Assembly: GCA_004557455.1 (NCBI GenBank)
Contig: SFDX01000050.1
Location: 1 to 14,185, forward strand
DNA length: 14,185 nucleotides
From: Akkermansia muciniphila
Lineage (GTDB): Bacteria; Verrucomicrobiota; Verrucomicrobiia; Verrucomicrobiales; Akkermansiaceae
Direction: 5' to 3'
Below, piece after piece: positions 5,339 to 12,322 of this stretch (within the stretch, counting starts at the first letter, position 1; each line of letters begins with the position of its first letter). Under the pieces are notes generated by a model. The model searched no databases. It worked only from the letters and a program-made list of their open reading frames with translations, and was not told the origin of the DNA. The position numbers and the translations under genes are program-made.

Positions 5339-5400
5339 TTAATTTTCCGCAGGTATGCCATATCTGCAGTTTTCGGCGGGAGTGAGGTGCAGGGGAGGAG
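5339..5400 (-). pseudogene. E-type gene tail
   Basis: The minus-strand frame ends AEN-stop with TAA at 5339-5341, just beyond the T-run of E1. The same end (AEN-stop, TAA at 5543-5545) follows E2, and TTGCCTTAATTTTCCGCAG is conserved in both. Coding status is uncertain; the repeat itself is clear. Confidence 0.25.
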
Positions 5401-5465
5401 TTTTTTTTGAGAAAAAGTGTGTTTTTGGGGTTGACAAGTAGGTTGGAGTTGGGTATATTGATTTT

Positions 5466-5539
5466 GCACCGGGCCCCCTGAAGCCTGCACCCCATATTAT
5501 CTTAGGATATATGCGGAGGGGGGGGGGCCCACTTTTTTT
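5466..5539 (+). ncRNA. Small structured RNA E2
   Basis: The promoter is TTGACA (5431-5436), 17 bases, TATATT (5454-5459), almost identical to that of E1. The closing helix GGGCCCCC (5471-5478) with GGGGGCCC (5523-5530) and ACTTTTTTT are kept. The interior has changed: CATAT (5493-5497) pairs with ATATG (5509-5513) in place of the GACC/GGTC hairpin of E1. A run of ten G (5518-5527) lies at the 3' strand and may cause slippage or length variation. This is the last unit of the array, 64 bases from the end of the neighbouring convergent gene. Confidence 0.73.
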
Positions 5540-5602
5540 GCCTTAATTTTCCGCAGCTTGGCGATATCCGGTCGGCTGCGGGTGGGAGTGTCCCCCAAGG
5601 GA

Positions 5603-6547
5603 TCAGGCCTTTTTGGGGGCTTTGAGGCGGCGGATTTGCACGGGCGCATCCGTGGCGCGTACGGGGACGCGGGTGCGGTAGCCTTGGATGCGGAGCTTGT
5701 AGGAACCGGTGCGGGGGAGGTTGAGCTTGGCGAAGTTCCGCACGTCGTCATCGGCAGTGGGAAGGGTTGTTTGTTGAAGAACCTCGTCCTTATCGTTGCG
5801 TAGCTCGATGGTGATGGGCTCGGCGGGGCGGGGCGAGATGTCCACCATCAGCCGCTGGCAGTCGGCGGGGAGACCGGCCTGCTCGTACCAAGCGCGGGAG
5901 AGAGCCAGATAGCGGTCCGTGACATCCTCCGCCGGGATGTTGGCCCGACGGTTCCAATAGGTCGGGAAGGTCAGACCGGTGGATTGTTGAGTAACGGCAT
6001 AGATGCGCTGGGATTGTTTAGCGGGGTTGAGCATGCCGATATTTTCCATCACCCAAGGCGTGTTAAAATCCTTCTCATTGAACTCGATCATGTGCCAAGC
6101 CCCATCGAACCAAGCCTCCACCCAAGTATGATTACCGCGCACGTGCCCCCAGGAGAGCACCCCCACGGCGCGGGCCGGGATGCCCACGGAGCGCAGGGCA
6201 CAGACCAGCAGCACACTCTGCCCCGTGCAGGAGACCTTCTTCTCCGCCAGTGACTCCTGCACGGTCATCATGGGCTTACGCCGCTCGCGGGAATAATAGA
6301 CCCCCGTTGCGGACGTCATGTTAGCCGCCACCTTGAGAGTCGCCTCCCGCGCACTCGTGCAGTCCGCCACCAGCGGCTCGAACAGGGCACGCAGGGTAGG
6401 GCGCCAGTCCCCCGGCACCTCATCGAACACGGTGTCCGGAGTGAGCGCCTCCTGAGCGATGGCCGGGGGAATCTCACGAGTCCACGGCAGTTCTGCAGCC
6501 GCCGCAAGCGCTGTCATCAGCGCGCATAACAGGGAGAGTAACTTCAT
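5603..6547 (-). CDS. Secreted transglutaminase-like (papain-fold) protein
   Basis: The 314-aa product starts with a signal peptide (MKLLSLLCALMTALAAAA, likely cleaved before ELPW), so it acts outside the cytoplasm. Residues 100-160 match the transglutaminase-like core: Cys107 in VSCTGQSVLL, GIPARAVGV, and His140 in GNHTWVEAW. The usual third catalytic residue, Asp after a Trp-containing strand, appears to be Glu155 (WHMIEFNE). Residues 235-300 look like a beta-sandwich tail. Substrate and reaction (peptidase or cross-linker) are unknown. The start at 6547 is chosen because its ATG overlaps the miaB stop as ATGA, GGAG lies upstream, and the signal peptide begins there; a longer frame from 6583 would bury it. 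It is the last gene of the cysS-queF-queC-miaB operon. A hairpin-capable pair (CCCCCAA/TTGGGGG) spans the stop codon but lacks a T-run. Confidence 0.88.
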   Translation of the reverse strand: MKLLSLLCALMTALAAAAELPWTREIPPAIAQEALTPDTVFDEVPGDWRPTLRALFEPLVADCTSAREATLKVAANMTSATGVYYSRERRKPMMTVQESLAEKKVSCTGQSVLLVCALRSVGIPARAVGVLSWGHVRGNHTWVEAWFDGAWHMIEFNEKDFNTPWVMENIGMLNPAKQSQRIYAVTQQSTGLTFPTYWNRRANIPAEDVTDRYLALSRAWYEQAGLPADCQRLMVDISPRPAEPITIELRNDKDEVLQQTTLPTADDDVRNFAKLNLPRTGSYKLRIQGYRTRVPVRATDAPVQIRRLKAPKKA

Positions 6548-7905
6548 GCCTGCACGTCTCCGTAAAGGGTGAACCCGGTGCACTCCGTGATGTGAACCGG
6601 AACAATGCTGCCGATGCTTGCAGAACCGGCGGGAATCATCACCGGCTTATTCTGCGAGGTACGCCCCTGCAGGCGCAGCGGGTTATTTTTGCTGGGCCCC
6701 TCCACCAGGATGCTCTGCACCGTACCCACCAGCGCATGATTACGCGCGGTAGCAATGCGGTTGACCACCTCCAGCAAGGCGTGATTGCGCTCCTCCTTCA
6801 CCCGCAGGCAGATCTGCGCATCCATGACCGCCGCCGGGGTATCCCGCCGCGGCGAGTATTGGAAAACAAAGGCATTATCAAACTGAATGCGCTCCACTGC
6901 CTCCACCGTCAGGCGGAAATCCTCATCCGTCTCCCCCGGGAAACCGACGATGATATCCGTGGTGATGGCCAAATCCGGACGCGCCTCACGCATAGCAGCG
7001 CAGAGCCGCTCGTACTTCTCATGCTTATAGGGGCGGCGCATGAGCTGCAGGATGCGATCACTGCCGCTCTGCATGGGGAAGTGGATGTGGCTGCACAGCT
7101 TGGGCAGGTAAGTGTAGGCCCGCACCAAGTCCTCCCGGAAACCGATGGGATGCGGCGAAGTGAAACGCAGACGCTCCAGCCCGTCGATCTCGCAGAGGGC
7201 CTCCAGCAGGCGCACGAACGCCGAGCGACCGTTCACCATCGGCTCCTCCTTGCCATAACGGTTCACGATTTGACCGAGCAGGGTTATTTCCTTCACCCCA
7301 CCGGAGACCAGCTCCCGCGCCTCGGCTAAAATATCCGCAGCGGGGCGGCTGCACTCCTCCCCGCGCGTGGAAGGCACGATGCAGTAAGAGCAGTGCATAT
7401 CGCAGCCCTGCATGATGGAAATGAACGCCGAGCAGCCCGTGGGGTTGGGCAGGTGATCCTTGATTTTGTTTTGGAAACCCTCCTCCCCCTGCACGGCGCA
7501 GATATGAGCCCCGCGCGTGATGGGCTCCTTGATATTCATGCCGAGCCGACTGCGCAGCAAACGATTGCAAAGCTCATACACCCGGTGATATTGGTGCGTA
7601 CCGGTTACCACATCCAAGCGCGCGATGTCCCGGAAGAGTGAATGCGCGCGGCTCTGGCTCATGCAGCCCATGAACCCATAGACCACATGCGGCTTGGCCG
7701 TGGGGCGGGAGCAAAGCAGCCCCATCTTACCCAGAGCCTTCAACTCCGCCTTCTCTCGCACGGAACAGGTGTTAATAAGGATGATGTCCGCCGCCGCCTC
7801 ATCGTCGGTGAGCTCGTAGCCGCCCGCCAGGAACATGCTGGCCACCTGCTCGGTGTCCCGCTCGTTCATTTGGCAACCGTAAGTTTTAATCAATACACTC
7901 GGCAT
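6544..7905 (-). CDS. miaB: tRNA-2-methylthio-N6-dimethylallyladenosine synthase MiaB
   Basis: A radical-SAM methylthiotransferase that adds the 2-methylthio group to i6A37 in tRNAs reading UNN codons, using two 4Fe-4S clusters. At 453 aa its length is typical. The N-terminal MTTase domain has Cys11 (KTYGCQMNERD), Cys47 (INTCSVREKAE) and Cys81 (GFMGCMSQ), the ligands of the auxiliary cluster. The radical-SAM cluster is Cys168, Cys172 and Cys175 (GCDMHCSYCIVPSTRG). A TRAM-type RNA-binding domain closes the protein (about 385-450). It follows queC by 17 bases and overlaps the next gene by ATGA. The YGCQMN..TEQ signature separates MiaB from RimO and MtaB. There is no good Shine-Dalgarno before the ATG, so translation may depend on coupling with queC. 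Confidence 0.97.
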   Translation of the reverse strand: MPSVLIKTYGCQMNERDTEQVASMFLAGGYELTDDEAAADIILINTCSVREKAELKALGKMGLLCSRPTAKPHVVYGFMGCMSQSRAHSLFRDIARLDVVTGTHQYHRVYELCNRLLRSRLGMNIKEPITRGAHICAVQGEEGFQNKIKDHLPNPTGCSAFISIMQGCDMHCSYCIVPSTRGEECSRPAADILAEARELVSGGVKEITLLGQIVNRYGKEEPMVNGRSAFVRLLEALCEIDGLERLRFTSPHPIGFREDLVRAYTYLPKLCSHIHFPMQSGSDRILQLMRRPYKHEKYERLCAAMREARPDLAITTDIIVGFPGETDEDFRLTVEAVERIQFDNAFVFQYSPRRDTPAAVMDAQICLRVKEERNHALLEVVNRIATARNHALVGTVQSILVEGPSKNNPLRLQGRTSQNKPVMIPAGSASIGSIVPVHITECTGFTLYGDVQA

Positions 7906-7922
7906 GGTTCGGTAGAATGATA

Positions 7923-8579
7923 TTAAGATTCGTAAACAGTGGGATCCGGCACCCCTGCGGCAAGGAACGCCTCACGCCGCTCCCGGCAGGTGGCGCAGCG
8001 CCCGCAGTGTTTCTCCCCGCCGCGATAACAGGAATAGGTGTGCTCGAACGGCACACCCAGCTCCGCCCCGCAGGCCACAATCTGCGCCTTATCCGCCCGG
8101 ATGAAAGGCCGCAGAATCTGCACACCCGCATAGGTGCCCAGACGGATGGCCTCCGCCATGGCCTGCATGAAATCCTCCCGGCAGTCCGGGTAGATTGCAT
8201 GGTCCCCCGCATGCGCCGCAATCACCAGCGCCTCCGCCCCGCAGCTCTCCGCAATGCCCGCCGCAATGGCCAGGAACATCCCGTTGCGGAAGGGCACGAC
8301 CGTCTGCGCCAGGTTCTCCGGGGCGTAATCGGCATCCGGAATGGCATCCGCGCCGCTGAGCAGGGCACTCTTGAGGTGCGGGGCCAAGCAGGTAATATCA
8401 ATCTCCCGATACGGCACCCCCAGGGCCTCCGCTTGCCGGCGAGCACAGGCCAGCTCACGCGCGGCATGGTTGCTGCCGTAGTTAAACGAGATAGCGCAGA
8501 GCAACTCATGGTGACGGTGCGCCCAGTGCAGGGCGGTGGTGGAATCCAGCCCCCCGGAGAGCAAAACAGCAGTCTTCAT
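7923..8579 (-). CDS. queC: 7-cyano-7-deazaguanine synthase QueC
   Basis: Converts 7-carboxy-7-deazaguanine to preQ0 with ATP and ammonia, in the queuosine pathway. The 218-aa protein has the PP-loop ATP pyrophosphatase signature SGGLDST at residues 8-14 and the QueC core VVPFRNGMFLAIAAG (95-109). The zinc site is Cys184, Cys192, Cys195 and Cys198 (SCYRGGEKHCGRCATC). The ATG at 8579 has GTGAGG just upstream and sits 7 bases after the queF stop. It is the substrate-supplying enzyme for QueF encoded before it. No queD or queE lies in the window. Confidence 0.97.
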   Translation of the reverse strand: MKTAVLLSGGLDSTTALHWAHRHHELLCAISFNYGSNHAARELACARRQAEALGVPYREIDITCLAPHLKSALLSGADAIPDADYAPENLAQTVVPFRNGMFLAIAAGIAESCGAEALVIAAHAGDHAIYPDCREDFMQAMAEAIRLGTYAGVQILRPFIRADKAQIVACGAELGVPFEHTYSCYRGGEKHCGRCATCRERREAFLAAGVPDPTVYES

Positions 8580-8586
8580 GGCAGCC

Positions 8587-9006
8587 TCACGCAGGACGGT
8601 TCTCCGGGCAGTGCTCCGCCACGGTGGTCAACTGAATACCGCCTCGGGAACCGAAGCGCCCCTCCACCCGCATCCAGCGCGGCTGCACCGCCGCCACCAG
8701 GTCATCCAGAATACGGTTGACAACCTGCTCGTTGAAAGCGGGATAGTTGCGGAACGAGACCAGATAGTACTTGAGGCTCTTGGTCTCCACCACCTTTTCC
8801 GCCGGCGAGTAGGTAATCGTCAGGTGGCAGCTATCCGGCTGCCCCGTCACAGGGCAGAGAGAGCTGAACTCATGCGTATCCAGCGTCACCACATAAGGCC
8901 GCTGCGGACTGCGGTTCGGGAAAGCCTCCAGCTTAGCGGCATCGGGCGTGGTGTAGAAGGCCGTGTGGCGGCCCAGCATCGTCAAATCCTGATTATCGTC
9001 ACTCAT
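8587..9006 (-). CDS. queF: NADPH-dependent 7-cyano-7-deazaguanine reductase QueF
   Basis: Reduces preQ0 to preQ1 in queuosine synthesis. At 139 aa it is of the short unimodular QueF type. The catalytic Cys51 lies in the family motif EFSSLCPVTGQPD, with Asp58 as proton donor. VVETKSLKYYLVSFRN (72-87) is the QueF NADPH-site signature and RGGI closes the fold. Where the Bacillus enzyme has His-Glu (FHE), this protein has Asn92-Glu93 (FNE). The start at 9006 is chosen because it is 4 bases after the cysS stop; an in-frame ATG at 9045 would extend into cysS with residues unlike the family. It sits directly before queC. Confidence 0.94.
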   Translation of the reverse strand: MSDDNQDLTMLGRHTAFYTTPDAAKLEAFPNRSPQRPYVVTLDTHEFSSLCPVTGQPDSCHLTITYSPAEKVVETKSLKYYLVSFRNYPAFNEQVVNRILDDLVAAVQPRWMRVEGRFGSRGGIQLTTVAEHCPENRPA

Positions 9007-9010
9007 AACA

Positions 9011-10426
9011 TCAAGCCTTGGTGAGTTGGTAGCCATCCTTGCCATCCTTCATCGCCCAGCCCAGCTCCGCCAGCTTCGCGCGCAGAGCATCGGCCGCCGC
9101 CCAATCCTTGCGGCTGCGGGCAGCCCAACGCTCATCGGCCAGCGCGCGGATCTCCTCCGGGGCCTCGACATCGGCATCCGGGTCCGGCAGTTGCAGGCCG
9201 AGGGCCTCCGTGATCATGCGGAACGAACGCCGGGTCGCGGCGGCCTCCTCCGGGCTCAGGTCGGCGTGTTTGATCGTCTTGATGACACTGAAGACGTGCC
9301 CGAGCGCCTCCGGCGTGTTCAGGTCATCCTCCAGACTGGCCCAAGCCGCAGCGAAAGGCCCGGGCTCGGGACGCTTCTTGAGCAGGTCGCGGTAAGTGGG
9401 CTCCTTGTCGCCCGCGCGCTTGGCCAGCTCCTTGTCAAAACGGCCCAGCTTGTTGAGCGCGGCGGTGGCATCCTTCATCCCCGCGAGGGTGAAATTCAGC
9501 GGTCGGCGGTAGTAGGCGGAGGCCAGCACATAGCGCAGCGCGGCGGGCGTGTAACCCATGGCCTGCAACTGATCCAGCGTATACATGTTACCGAGACTCT
9601 TGCTCATCTTCGCCCCATCCACCAGCAGGTGCGTTACGTGGAACCAATGGCGCGCGGAGTGCCCGCCGCAGGCGCAGCGGCTCTGCGCGATCTCATTCTC
9701 GTGGTGCGGGAAGACCAAGTCAACCCCGCCGGAGTGCAGATCAAAGGTATCACCCAAGTACTTGTGGCTCATGGCAGAGCACTCCAAATGCCAACCGGGA
9801 CGCCCCTCACCCCAGGGAGAGGGCCAGAAGTTCGGCCCGTCCTCCGGGCGGCGCGCTTTCCAGAGCACAAAGTCCGCCACGCTGTCCTTCTCGTATTCAT
9901 CGGTATCGGCGCGCGTGTTGGCCGTCTCGCCCAGCTTGAGTGACTGGCGGTCCAGGTGGGCCAGCTTACCGTAATCCGCATAAGACGAGATGCGGAAATA
10001 AACGGAACCGTCATCGCTTTGGTATGCGTGCCCCTTGTCCATGAGCATCTGCACCAGCTCGATCTGCTCCGGGATGTGAGCCACGGCCCCCGGCTCCACA
10101 TGGGGCGGCAGGCAGTTGAGGGCCTTGCAATCCGCGTGGAACTTATCCGTCCACACTGCGGTATACTCCTGCAAGGGGACCCCCTGCGCGCAAGAGTTGC
10201 GGATGGTCTTGTCATCCACATCCGTAATGTTACGCACATGCTTGGTGCGCAGCCCGCCCAGCTCCACCACGCGGCGGAAGACATCCTGCACCACGAAAGT
10301 GCGGAAATTGCCGATGTGCGCGGCGGCGTACACCGTCGGGCCGCAACAGTAGAAGCGCAATTGCTTGCCGTCTTCTGCCTGAACGGGCTTCATCGCCCCC
10401 GACTGTGTATCGTATAAATTCAACAT
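9011..10426 (-). CDS. cysS: Cysteinyl-tRNA synthetase
   Basis: Charges tRNA-Cys with cysteine in the cytoplasm; a class I synthetase. The 471-aa protein has HIGN at 37-40 and KMSKS at 273-277. Zinc ligands are Cys28, Cys216, His241 and Glu245 (FYCCGPTVY, GWHLECSAM, FPHHENEIAQ). The C-terminal DALR-type and anticodon regions are present and full length. The start at 10426 (MLNLYDTQSG) matches where family members begin; the frame from 10498 would add 24 unrelated residues and cross the promoter. First gene of the operon. The -10 element lies 9 bases before the ATG, so the mRNA would have almost no leader and there is no room for a Shine-Dalgarno. Confidence 0.98.
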   Translation of the reverse strand: MLNLYDTQSGAMKPVQAEDGKQLRFYCCGPTVYAAAHIGNFRTFVVQDVFRRVVELGGLRTKHVRNITDVDDKTIRNSCAQGVPLQEYTAVWTDKFHADCKALNCLPPHVEPGAVAHIPEQIELVQMLMDKGHAYQSDDGSVYFRISSYADYGKLAHLDRQSLKLGETANTRADTDEYEKDSVADFVLWKARRPEDGPNFWPSPWGEGRPGWHLECSAMSHKYLGDTFDLHSGGVDLVFPHHENEIAQSRCACGGHSARHWFHVTHLLVDGAKMSKSLGNMYTLDQLQAMGYTPAALRYVLASAYYRRPLNFTLAGMKDATAALNKLGRFDKELAKRAGDKEPTYRDLLKKRPEPGPFAAAWASLEDDLNTPEALGHVFSVIKTIKHADLSPEEAAATRRSFRMITEALGLQLPDPDADVEAPEEIRALADERWAARSRKDWAAADALRAKLAELGWAMKDGKDGYQLTKA

Positions 10427-10435
10427 GACGCCTGC

Positions 10436-10464
10436 ATTATAGCGCAAGGGGGGCTGTTTGGCAA
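10436..10464 (-). promoter_or_regulatory. Promoter of the cysS operon
   Basis: On the minus strand TTGCCA (10459-10464), 17 bases, then a perfect TATAAT (10436-10441). The predicted start near 10429 leaves about 3 bases before the cysS ATG. The -35 region overlaps a small inverted repeat GGGCT..AGCCC. Confidence 0.75.
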
Positions 10465-10494
10465 GCCCTTTTCGCGGCTGCCGGTGCAGGAAAA

Positions 10495-11241
10495 TCACGT
10501 TCGCCGCCGGTCCGCATGGGTACCGGTTTTGCCCTCCTCTCGCTCACGGGCTCGCTGCTTCCAGAGTGGCTCCTCGGCCTTGCGACGCCGTCGGGCTCGG
10601 GTGCGCTGCTCACGGCGGGTCTGTTGCTGCTGCTGCTCGCGCTGCAGGGCTGCCTCGCGGATGCGCTTGGCCACACGCGCGGAGTGCTCCTCCCCCGCAG
10701 GGCTGATCTGCCAAGGCCCCGCGCCGGAGGATTCCGTAATGGGCAGGCAGACCATGTGCGGATCGATAAAGCAGAGCTCACGGTAGAGCAGGTCGCGGAT
10801 GGTGGCCAGCAGACTCTTGGGCGGGAAGAGCCCCGTGCGCCCCAGCTCGATGGTGAAAGCCAGGCGGATGTGCTTGGCCTGCATGCTCAGGCGCGCCATC
10901 TCGCGCAGGGAGATGCCCTCTGCGGGCTCCTCCTCCGGCGCGCAGAGGGCCGCCGTGCGCAGCAAAAAGAGGCAGTCGCGCACCTTGCGGCAGAGCTTCT
11001 CCACCAGGTCACGCACCTTGGGGCGGGCGTTGAAGCGGTAGTCCTTCACCTCGATGAGCCAGAGCTCGCGCTTGCCGGGGTGGTAGGCAATGAAGTCCAT
11101 TTCCTTGCAGCTGCTGCAAAAATTCTGCGCTTGGTGGGCATAGAACCCGGAGCACTCCGCGCGGCAGATGAGGAAGCCGGGCCGGAAGGTGAAGCGGTGC
11201 AGGCCCTCCACAAAGCTCTCTCCACGGTAGGGATCACTCAT
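10495..11241 (-). CDS. Putative PD-(D/E)XK nuclease-like protein paired with the ATPase
   Basis: I do not recognise the exact family. Residues 45-68 (KEMDFIAYHPGKRELWLIEVKDYR) fit the PD-(D/E)XK nuclease core: Asp49 on one strand, then a hydrophobic strand with Glu64-x-Lys66. Cys30, Cys42 and Cys45 (CSSC) just before could bind metal or be structural. Residues 73-170 look helical. Residues 195-248 are a Gln/Arg-rich, strongly basic tail that could bind nucleic acid. The ATG at 11241 overlaps the stop of the ATPase gene by 8 bases, implying coupled translation and a shared function. Together with the methyltransferase next door it would be the effector of a restriction or defence locus, by inference. 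The stop lies 31 bases before the cysS -35 element; no terminator is visible. Confidence 0.72.
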   Translation of the reverse strand: MSDPYRGESFVEGLHRFTFRPGFLICRAECSGFYAHQAQNFCSSCKEMDFIAYHPGKRELWLIEVKDYRFNARPKVRDLVEKLCRKVRDCLFLLRTAALCAPEEEPAEGISLREMARLSMQAKHIRLAFTIELGRTGLFPPKSLLATIRDLLYRELCFIDPHMVCLPITESSGAGPWQISPAGEEHSARVAKRIREAALQREQQQQQTRREQRTRARRRRKAEEPLWKQRAREREEGKTGTHADRRRT

Positions 11242-12316
11242 AGGCGGGGGGCTCTCCGGGGTTCAGGCTCAGGTAACGATCCGCCTGCTCCATCTCGGCC
11301 TGCAGGCTGGCGATGGGGCCGATGGCAGAGAGGGTTTCCCCCTGCGAGACGGAGGAACCGCCCGTTGATTCCGGGGGCTCCAGACCGATGAAGCGGCGGG
11401 AGAGGCGGGCGTTGTTCTTCTCCGCCAGCTGAATAACGAGCTCGCGCAGCAGGAAGAGGCTGTGCGTGGTAAGGAACACCTGCACCCCGCCGCGCGCCGA
11501 ACTCAGCAGCAGGCGCACCAACAGCGGCAGGTGGCGGGCGTTCAGGTTGGTTTCCGGCTCATCGGCAAAGAGCACGGTGCCGCGCCGTATGGTGCTGTTC
11601 TGCAGCAGCAGGCCCAGCGTGCCGGTGCGTTTGTAGCCCTCCGCCGCCAGGTTCAGCTCCAGCATGCCGCGGCCCTCGCGCTCCAGGTAAAAGCGGCCGT
11701 TGTTGCGGCACAGGCGGCCGCCCAGCAACTGCTCCGCGCATTGCAGGGCGTGGCGCAGGGGGCCCTCCGCAGGGGGCTCACCCTCGGCATCCAGCGCGCA
11801 GCAGAGCTCCCAAGCCGCCGCATCCAGCAGCTCCGGGTAGCGCTTGCCGGCCTGCACATAGCAGGGGTAGATGGCCAGCACATCGCGCGGGGGCAGGTAG
11901 ACGGCGTTCTCCGTCAGGTAACGCTGCGGCAGCACATCCAGGTGCAGCCCCTCGGCTTCCCGGGCGGGGGAGAAGCTCCAGCCCGTCTCGCAGGTGCCCC
12001 AAGGGGCTTTTTCTCCCGCCAGCGAAGCCCGCACACGCGCTGCGCCGTCGCCGCCGCGGCTCGCCAGGCTGCTCAGATCACGCGTGCCGAATACCCGCAG
12101 CAGGATGCGGCGCAGGCGTTGTTCCTCGGCCCAAGCCTCCGGCAGCTCGCCCTTGGGGCTCCGCACCGCCCATTTGGCCATGGCGTAGCAGAGTTTCATC
12201 AGGTGGCTCTTGCCGGAGTCATTCCCGCCCACAATCACATTCACCCCCGGGGCAAACTGAAACACCGAGCGCTCCGCAAACACCGTCACGCCCTCCACGG
12301 CCAACTGCTTAATCAT
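11234..12316 (-). CDS. ABC-type (AAA_15/AAA_21-like) ATPase without long coiled coil
   Basis: The 360-aa protein has a Walker A GGNDSGKS at residues 30-37, Walker B VLFADEPETNLN at 248-259 and an H-loop FLTTHSLFLL at 281-290. The Lys-rich signature AEGYKRTGTLGLLLQN (225-240) takes the place of the ABC signature. This layout is that of SMC/RecF/OLD-type ATPases, but the insert between Walker A and B is short (about 210 residues) and has no long coiled coil. Such stand-alone ATPases are frequent in phage-defence loci, with a nuclease as partner. The start at 12316 has a -10 element (TAAAAG) just 6 bases upstream, so the mRNA is predicted leaderless. It is first in the pair with the nuclease-like gene and divergent from the methyltransferase. 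Confidence 0.9.
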   Translation of the reverse strand: MIKQLAVEGVTVFAERSVFQFAPGVNVIVGGNDSGKSHLMKLCYAMAKWAVRSPKGELPEAWAEEQRLRRILLRVFGTRDLSSLASRGGDGAARVRASLAGEKAPWGTCETGWSFSPAREAEGLHLDVLPQRYLTENAVYLPPRDVLAIYPCYVQAGKRYPELLDAAAWELCCALDAEGEPPAEGPLRHALQCAEQLLGGRLCRNNGRFYLEREGRGMLELNLAAEGYKRTGTLGLLLQNSTIRRGTVLFADEPETNLNARHLPLLVRLLLSSARGGVQVFLTTHSLFLLRELVIQLAEKNNARLSRRFIGLEPPESTGGSSVSQGETLSAIGPIASLQAEMEQADRYLSLNPGEPPAYE

Positions 12317-12322
12317 GCCTCT

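Noticed and set aside
1960..5540. CRISPR array
   Set aside because: Repeats are long, of five kinds, each with promoter and terminator, and are not separated by unique spacers of constant length. No cas gene is present.
1960..5540. Retron or group II intron RNA
   Set aside because: No reverse transcriptase is encoded in the window, and no domain V-like or msr/msd inverted-repeat layout was seen.
1960..5540. tRNA gene cluster or integron attC sites
   Set aside because: No unit folds into a cloverleaf with T-loop (GTTCRANNC) and CCA-type ends, and the core GTTRRRY/RYYYAAC pairs of attC are absent.
1960..5540. Type III (ToxIN) antitoxin RNA repeats
   Set aside because: There are no short head-to-tail repeats of about 30-40 nt within a single transcript and no ToxN-like gene beside them.
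6592..7329. Plus-strand frame opposite miaB (245 codons), and similar frames opposite queC, cysS and the ATPase
   Set aside because: These are shadows of confidently identified minus-strand genes in GC-rich DNA.
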